The notes under the pieces are model-generated. The model was given only the letters and a program-made list of their open reading frames with translations. It had not been told where the DNA came from and did not search any database. Positions 59,990 to 64,000 of a DNA stretch of 64,000 nucleotides are shown piece by piece. The translations under genes and the position numbers were made by a program. The stretch's first letter is position 1; every line of letters begins with the position of its first letter. This DNA comes from an uncultured Lachnospiraceae bacterium (GTDB lineage Bacteria; Bacillota; Clostridia; Lachnospirales; Lachnospiraceae). Location of the stretch: contig CACZBD010000018.1 of NCBI GenBank assembly GCA_902779305.1, positions 1 through 64,000 on the forward strand, read 5' to 3'.

Positions 59990-61054
59990 ATGAAAAAAGC
60001 ACTGATCGCTATGAGCGGTGGGGTGGATTCCTCACTCGCGGCCAAATTAATGACGGATAAGGGATATGACTGCATCGGCTGTACCATGAAGCTGTACGGG
60101 AACGAAGAGATCGGTCTTTCCCGCGCACATACCTGCTGCAGTCTGGATGATGTCGAAGACGCCAGAAGCGTCGCAAACCATATCGGCATTCCGTATTATG
60201 TGTTCAACTTTACGGATGATTTTCAGACAAACGTGATCGACAGATTTGTCTGCGCTTATGAGCACGCTCAGACGCCGAATCCCTGCATCGACTGCAACCG
60301 CTACATGAAATTCGATAAACTCTTTGAACGCGCAAAAGTGCTTGGCTGCGACTATGTGGTGACCGGTCATTATGCGCGCATCGAAGAACAAAACGGGGAA
60401 TTTTTCCTGAAAAAGGCAGTTGACGAGACCAAGGATCAGAGTTATGTCCTGTATTCCATGACACAGGAACAGTTAAAGCACACCCTGTTTCCGCTCGGCG
60501 GCATGAAGAAAGCCGAAGTGCGCTCACTTGCAGAAGAAAACGGGTTTTTAAACGCCGCAAAACCGGACAGCCAGGACATCTGTTTTGTTCCCGACGGTGA
60601 TTACGGCGCATTTCTCGAAAGATATACCGGCAAAACCTATGCGCCCGGTGATTTTCTCGATACAAAAGGCAATGTTCTGGGCACCCATCAGGGCGTGATC
60701 CGCTACACCATCGGGCAGAGAAAAGGGCTTGGGATCGCCTTCGGAACGCCGATGTATGTCAAGTCCATTGATGTGGAACACAATACCGTAACGCTTGCGG
60801 AAGATGCGGATCTGTACGAAGATACCCTGACAGCGGCTGATTTTCACTGGATCAGCGGACAGGTCCCTGACGGTGAGATCAGATGTCATGCCAAGATCCG
60901 CTACCGCCAGAAGGAGCAGAGCGCAACCGCTTTCCCGCTTTCTGATGATCAGGTAAAGATCACGTTTGATGCGCCGCAGCGCGCGATCACACCTGGGCAG
61001 GCCGTTGTATTGTATGACGGCGATACGGTTCTCGGCGGCGGACGGATCCTGTAG
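59990..61054 (+). CDS. mnmA: tRNA-specific 2-thiouridylase
   Basis: 354 residues. It makes 2-thiouridine at the wobble position of Lys, Glu and Gln tRNAs, using ATP and sulfur from a cysteine desulfurase/relay. PP-loop ALIAMSGGVDSSLAAKL; catalytic cysteines in NPCIDCNRYMKF and DSQDICFVPDGDYGAF; the C-terminal beta domain begins around IRYTIGQRKGLGI. It stands alone with a terminator. There is no clear Shine-Dalgarno sequence before the ATG. Confidence 0.97.
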   Translation: MKKALIAMSGGVDSSLAAKLMTDKGYDCIGCTMKLYGNEEIGLSRAHTCCSLDDVEDARSVANHIGIPYYVFNFTDDFQTNVIDRFVCAYEHAQTPNPCIDCNRYMKFDKLFERAKVLGCDYVVTGHYARIEEQNGEFFLKKAVDETKDQSYVLYSMTQEQLKHTLFPLGGMKKAEVRSLAEENGFLNAAKPDSQDICFVPDGDYGAFLERYTGKTYAPGDFLDTKGNVLGTHQGVIRYTIGQRKGLGIAFGTPMYVKSIDVEHNTVTLAEDADLYEDTLTAADFHWISGQVPDGEIRCHAKIRYRQKEQSATAFPLSDDQVKITFDAPQRAITPGQAVVLYDGDTVLGGGRIL

Positions 61055-61075
61055 ATCGGGAAACGCTCTCTTACG

Positions 61076-61107
61076 GCCTGTCGCAGAAACGGCGGGCTTT
61101 TTTATTT
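61076..61107 (+). terminator. Terminator of mnmA
   Basis: GCCTGTC-loop-GGCGGGC (7 bp, two G-T pairs) followed by TTTTTTATTTT, 22 bases past the stop. Confidence 0.85.
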
Positions 61108-61109
61108 TC

Positions 61110-61174
61110 TTAATCCTATCTTAATACCGATGCCCCTTCCCTTAATGTCATCTTTGCAGCCCAGGCTGTAAAAT
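61110..61174 (+). promoter_or_regulatory. trk operon promoter with OmpR/KdpE-type direct repeats
   Basis: TTAAT occurs at 61110 and 61121 (11 bp apart); a second pair, TTAAT (61142) and TTTGC (61153), has the same 11-bp step. A -10 TAAAAT lies at 61169-61174 without a good -35, as in activator-dependent promoters of the PhoB/KdpE type. Confidence 0.5.
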
Positions 61175-61204
61175 GACTTGACGGATAAAGGGGAGGCAAT
61201 TCAA

Positions 61205-62539
61205 ATGTTTTTGGATTCCATAAGGAAAAAACTGTCTTCTTTCCAGATCATCATCCTTGGGTTTCTTGGGGTGATCCTGATGGGGACCATTCTTCTGATG
61301 CTTCCGGTATCGGTGGATTCCGGGACCGGCGCATCACTATCGGATGCACTCTTTACGGCAACCTCCGCGGTCTGCGTCACCGGGCTCGTGATCCGGGATA
61401 CCGCGACATACTGGTCTGTCTTCGGTCAGGTCGTGATCTTAACGCTGATCCAGGTCGGCGGACTCGGGATCATCACTTTTGCGGCTTTCATCGCCATGAT
61501 CTCCGGAAGAAAGATCTCCCTGCTGCAACGCAGCATGCTTCAGGACAGCATATCCGCCCACCAGATCGGGGGGATCGTGAAAATGACCGGGTTCATCTTT
61601 AAGACCGCGCTGATCATCGAGCTTACCGGCGCCGTTCTCATGCTGCCGGCATTCTGCTCCCGTTACGGATCATACGGGATCTGGATGTCAATTTTTCATT
61701 CCATATCCGCTTTCTGTAATGCCGGCTTCGATATCATGGGCGATAAGACCGGGGCATTTTCTTCGCTGACAGGCTTATCAACGGATCCGTGGGTCGTCAT
61801 CCCGGTCAGTCTTCTGATCATCACCGGCGGGATCGGCTTTCTTACCTGGAAGGATCTTACCGAAAACAGATTCCGCTTCCGCAGTTACCGCATGCAGAGC
61901 AAAGTCGTTCTTGTGACAACCCTGATCCTGCTTGTTGTTCCCACCCTGCTTCTTTTCTTTTTGGAATATGACAGCGGTCCTGTCAGGGAACGGCTCTTCC
62001 TTTCCCTGTTTCAGGCGGTGACGCCCAGAACCGCAGGTTTTAACACGGCAGATCTCACGGTATTATCCGGCACCGGCAAAATGCTTCTGATCGTGCTGAT
62101 GCTGATCGGCGGATCTCCGGGATCCACTGCCGGCGGTATGAAAACAACCACTCTGGCCGTTCTGCTTTCAGACGCCTCTACCGTCTTTAGAAGGAAAAAT
62201 CATGTGCAGATGTTCGGAAGACGGGTGGAAGAGGGCGCGATCAGAAATGCCGCGACGCTGTTTATCATGTATCTGACACTACCGATGCTCGGCGCTGCCA
62301 TCATCAGCCTGAACGAAGGACTTCCCGTTTCCGCGTCCCTGTTTGAAACGGCATCCGCGATCGGAACGGTCGGTCTGTCGCTGGGGATCACGCCATCCCT
62401 TGGACTCATCTCCCGTCTGATCCTGATCCTTTTGATGTTCTTCGGGAGAGTCGGCGGGCTGACGCTGGTTTATGCCGCCTTAAACAGAAACAGTTCGGAA
62501 GTATCACAAAGACCGGTCGAAAAGATCATGGTCGGATAA
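61205..62539 (+). CDS. trkH: TrkH/KtrB-family potassium channel subunit
   Basis: 444 residues, about eight to ten membrane segments arranged as four M1-P-M2 units. Selectivity-filter regions: ATSAVCVTGLVIRDT, SAFCNAGFDIMGD, AVTPRTAGFNTADL and ASAIGTVGLSLGITP. It imports K+ (with Na+ or H+) across the membrane under control of the TrkA subunit encoded 15 bases downstream. The start at 61205 has GGGGAGG upstream; an ATG at 61178 precedes that site. Confidence 0.94.
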   Translation: MFLDSIRKKLSSFQIIILGFLGVILMGTILLMLPVSVDSGTGASLSDALFTATSAVCVTGLVIRDTATYWSVFGQVVILTLIQVGGLGIITFAAFIAMISGRKISLLQRSMLQDSISAHQIGGIVKMTGFIFKTALIIELTGAVLMLPAFCSRYGSYGIWMSIFHSISAFCNAGFDIMGDKTGAFSSLTGLSTDPWVVIPVSLLIITGGIGFLTWKDLTENRFRFRSYRMQSKVVLVTTLILLVVPTLLLFFLEYDSGPVRERLFLSLFQAVTPRTAGFNTADLTVLSGTGKMLLIVLMLIGGSPGSTAGGMKTTTLAVLLSDASTVFRRKNHVQMFGRRVEEGAIRNAATLFIMYLTLPMLGAAIISLNEGLPVSASLFETASAIGTVGLSLGITPSLGLISRLILILLMFFGRVGGLTLVYAALNRNSSEVSQRPVEKIMVG

Positions 62540-62554
62540 AGGAGGATTTACAAA

Positions 62555-63202
62555 ATGAAATCAATTTTGCTGATCGGGCTGAACAACCTCGGAACCATGA
62601 TCGCAAAACAGCTGCACGATCTCGGACATCAGGTACTGGCCGTGGACAAGAACGAATCCAGAGTCAATGCCATTCTTCCTCTGGTCACGGATGCGCAGAT
62701 CGGGGACAGCACAAATGAAACTTTTCTACGGTCTTTGGGGATCAACAATTTTGACGTCTGTATCGTGACGATCGGCAGCGACTTTCAGAGTTCCCTGGAA
62801 ACAACGTCCCTGCTGAAGGAACTCGGCGGGAAATTCGTTGTATCCAGAGCAGACCGGGACGTGCAGGAAAAGTTTCTCTTAAGAAACGGCGCGGACGAAG
62901 TGATCAACCCGGAAAAGCAGATCGCGAAATGGGCTTCGATCCGCTATGCATCCAACCACATTCTGGATTATATCAGTCTGGATGAAAACTATGCCATCTA
63001 TGAAGTATCCGTTCCCGCAGACTGGATCGGCAAATCGGTCGGTCAGATCGACATCAGGAAGCGCTACGGGATCAACATCATGGCTGTAAAACAAAACGGA
63101 AAAATGGATCTGTCCGTTACTTCCGAAACGATCTTTTGCGAAGGCATGACCATGCTCGTGCTCGGGGAACGAAAAGCCATGCAGAAATGCTTTAAGATAT
63201 AG
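62555..63202 (+). CDS. trkA: TrkA/KtrA-type K+ channel regulatory subunit
   Basis: 215 residues: RCK-N domain (1-125, nucleotide-binding Rossmann fold SILLIGLNNLGTMIAKQL, acidic VDKNESRV) and RCK-C domain (about 140-215). It gates TrkH in response to nucleotides. The glycine-rich loop reads GLNNLG where GxGxFG is usual, so nucleotide preference could differ. AGGAGG precedes the start. Confidence 0.93.
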   Translation: MKSILLIGLNNLGTMIAKQLHDLGHQVLAVDKNESRVNAILPLVTDAQIGDSTNETFLRSLGINNFDVCIVTIGSDFQSSLETTSLLKELGGKFVVSRADRDVQEKFLLRNGADEVINPEKQIAKWASIRYASNHILDYISLDENYAIYEVSVPADWIGKSVGQIDIRKRYGINIMAVKQNGKMDLSVTSETIFCEGMTMLVLGERKAMQKCFKI

Positions 63203-63231
63203 CATTTCATTCGGCAGGGGAGGAAAAACGC

Positions 63232-63417
63232 ATGCAGGATCTGATACTGGCACTGGTTACGGTACTCTTTTTATCTTCCGGATATTTCGTGGTCGCGCGT
63301 TTCGGATCATTTCTGACTGACGTGATCCGGGCAAGACATCAGTCACCCGGCAAAACGTCTGAGCCGGATGATGAAGCGGAGGATGCGGATGATGTGGAAT
63401 CAGAGGACAGGCTGTGA
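63232..63417 (+). CDS. Small single-span membrane protein of the trk operon
   Basis: 61 residues: one membrane span (4-26, LILALVTVLFLSSGYFVVARF) and an acidic tail (EPDDEAEDADDVESED). GGGGAGG precedes the ATG at 63232. It could be a small accessory subunit of the potassium system, by position, in the way of KdpF; it shares no clear sequence with that protein. Confidence 0.65.
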   Translation: MQDLILALVTVLFLSSGYFVVARFGSFLTDVIRARHQSPGKTSEPDDEAEDADDVESEDRL

Positions 63418-63486
63418 TAAAATAAAAACTCGAGCCGTTATGCTCTGCAAAAATCCGGACGGCAAGAAATACTCAGGCAAATAAAA

Positions 63487-64000
63487 ATGGAAAAAATATC
63501 GGAAGGAAGCGAGCGGATCTTGGTCTGCCTCTCTTCATCCCCTTCAAACCAAAAAGTGATCGGCGCTGCGGCAAAAATGGCGGAAGCCTTTCATGCGACA
63601 CTCACTGCGATCCATGTAAAGCCGGTAAATTACGATTCCCTTCCTGCATCGGACCGCTTAAGGCTGCAGAACAATATCGAATTTGCCAAACAAAACGGTG
63701 CAACGATCATTTCGGTCATCGGAAACGATGTCCCCGCCCAGATCGCGGAATATGCGCATATTTCCGGCGCCACAAAGATCGTTGTGGGACGCAGTATCGC
63801 CAAAAAACAGCATTTCTGGAGCAAGTCCCCTCTGACGGAGCAGCTCATTTTGAACGCGCCGGATGTGGATGTATACATCATACCCGATTCTTCCGCGGAT
63901 ATCAGACAGCAGAACAGAAGGCTGAAGCTCAGCATGGCAGGCCTGATCCGGCCGACCTTAAAAGACACACTCTTTACGCTCTTTCTGCTGACCGCCTCCA
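63487..64000 (+). CDS. KdpD-like sensor kinase, 5' part (runs off the window)
   Basis: 171 residues visible. SERILVCLSSSPSNQKVIGAAAKMAEAFHATLTAIHV is the universal-stress-protein domain of KdpD, ending IVVGRSIAKKQHFW; a hydrophobic segment (TLKDTLFTLFLLTAS) begins at the window edge, where KdpD has its DUF4118 membrane domain. The N-terminal KdpD sensor domain is absent: this is a short form. The kinase core and a kdpE gene are expected downstream. It probably controls the trk operon it lies in. Confidence 0.8.
   Translation, partial: MEKISEGSERILVCLSSSPSNQKVIGAAAKMAEAFHATLTAIHVKPVNYDSLPASDRLRLQNNIEFAKQNGATIISVIGNDVPAQIAEYAHISGATKIVVGRSIAKKQHFWSKSPLTEQLILNAPDVDVYIIPDSSADIRQQNRRLKLSMAGLIRPTLKDTLFTLFLLTAS

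Noticed and set aside
61107..61204. Cyclic-di-AMP or other riboswitch before trkH
   Set aside because: The leader is short and shows no conserved riboswitch core; direct repeats typical of a response regulator explain it better.

Overview
The window looks like a chromosomal segment of a Gram-positive anaerobe of the class Clostridia, most likely Lachnospiraceae. This is inferred from gene content and style: strong AGGAGG ribosome sites, an archaeal-type ProS, a flagellin locus with a DUF6240-type protein, lipoprotein-type efflux adaptors, and remnants of a Tad locus with a DUF6382-type protein. The backbone (about 1-10.96 kb and 36.57-64 kb) has moderate G+C by eye. The centre (about 10.96-36.57 kb) is visibly more AT-rich and is a mobile island.

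Left backbone. The window opens inside the 5' end of a group II intron on the minus strand, inserted just behind the ackA terminator. Then come ackA, proS, two small genes and a histidine kinase/response regulator pair (all minus), an RluA-type pseudouridine synthase (plus), pgi (minus), murG (plus), a HIT hydrolase and a flavodoxin-SCP2 fusion (minus). It ends in the decayed 3' part of a DUF6382-type gene.

Island. It lies between two broken Tad-locus genes: the 3' remnant of a DUF6382 gene on the left and a cpaF-like gene cut off in mid-domain on the right. Imperfect 12-bp inverted repeats lie at the deduced junctions and an 11-bp direct repeat lies just inside them. At the right end, three overlapping tyrosine recombinase genes (Tn554/recombinase-in-trio layout) run into a TnpC/DUF6262-like gene and then, with overlapping frames, into a five-repeat DUF4379 zinc-domain protein. 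More DUF4379 repeat proteins follow, and two more lie at the other end of the island beside a serine recombinase. In most of those repeats two of the four zinc ligands are gone and an invariant YDDPxTGKHFDFEW-like segment takes their place; only the last repeat of each array is a normal zinc module. The cargo between is a complete type I restriction-modification system (hsdM, hsdS, a 146-residue protein, hsdR), a PD-(D/E)xK-like protein, an HNH endonuclease, a DUF6591-type membrane protein, three helix-turn-helix regulators and several small phage-like genes.

Right backbone. A TadV-type prepilin peptidase and the broken cpaF-like gene are followed by fliS, flagellin and a DUF6240 protein with sigma-D-like promoters. 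Next are a MacB-type efflux operon (two lipoprotein adaptors, an FtsX permease, two ATPases, one with an AbrB-like tail), glgB, a large TPR/ATPase-like protein, rsmA-tatD, tRNA-Lys(CTT) and tRNA-Pro(CGG). A small accessory patch holds an orphan CdiA-CT-like nuclease, a P-loop kinase and a GNAT enzyme behind a possible leader-peptide attenuator. A methyltransferase, mnmA and a potassium operon (trkH, trkA, a small membrane protein and the start of a KdpD-like sensor) finish the window.

The best candidate for an undescribed system is the recombinase triad joined to arrays of degenerate DUF4379 repeats. The arrays keep one architecture (n variant repeats plus one zinc-competent C-terminal repeat), and one shows recent gain and loss of 255-bp units.
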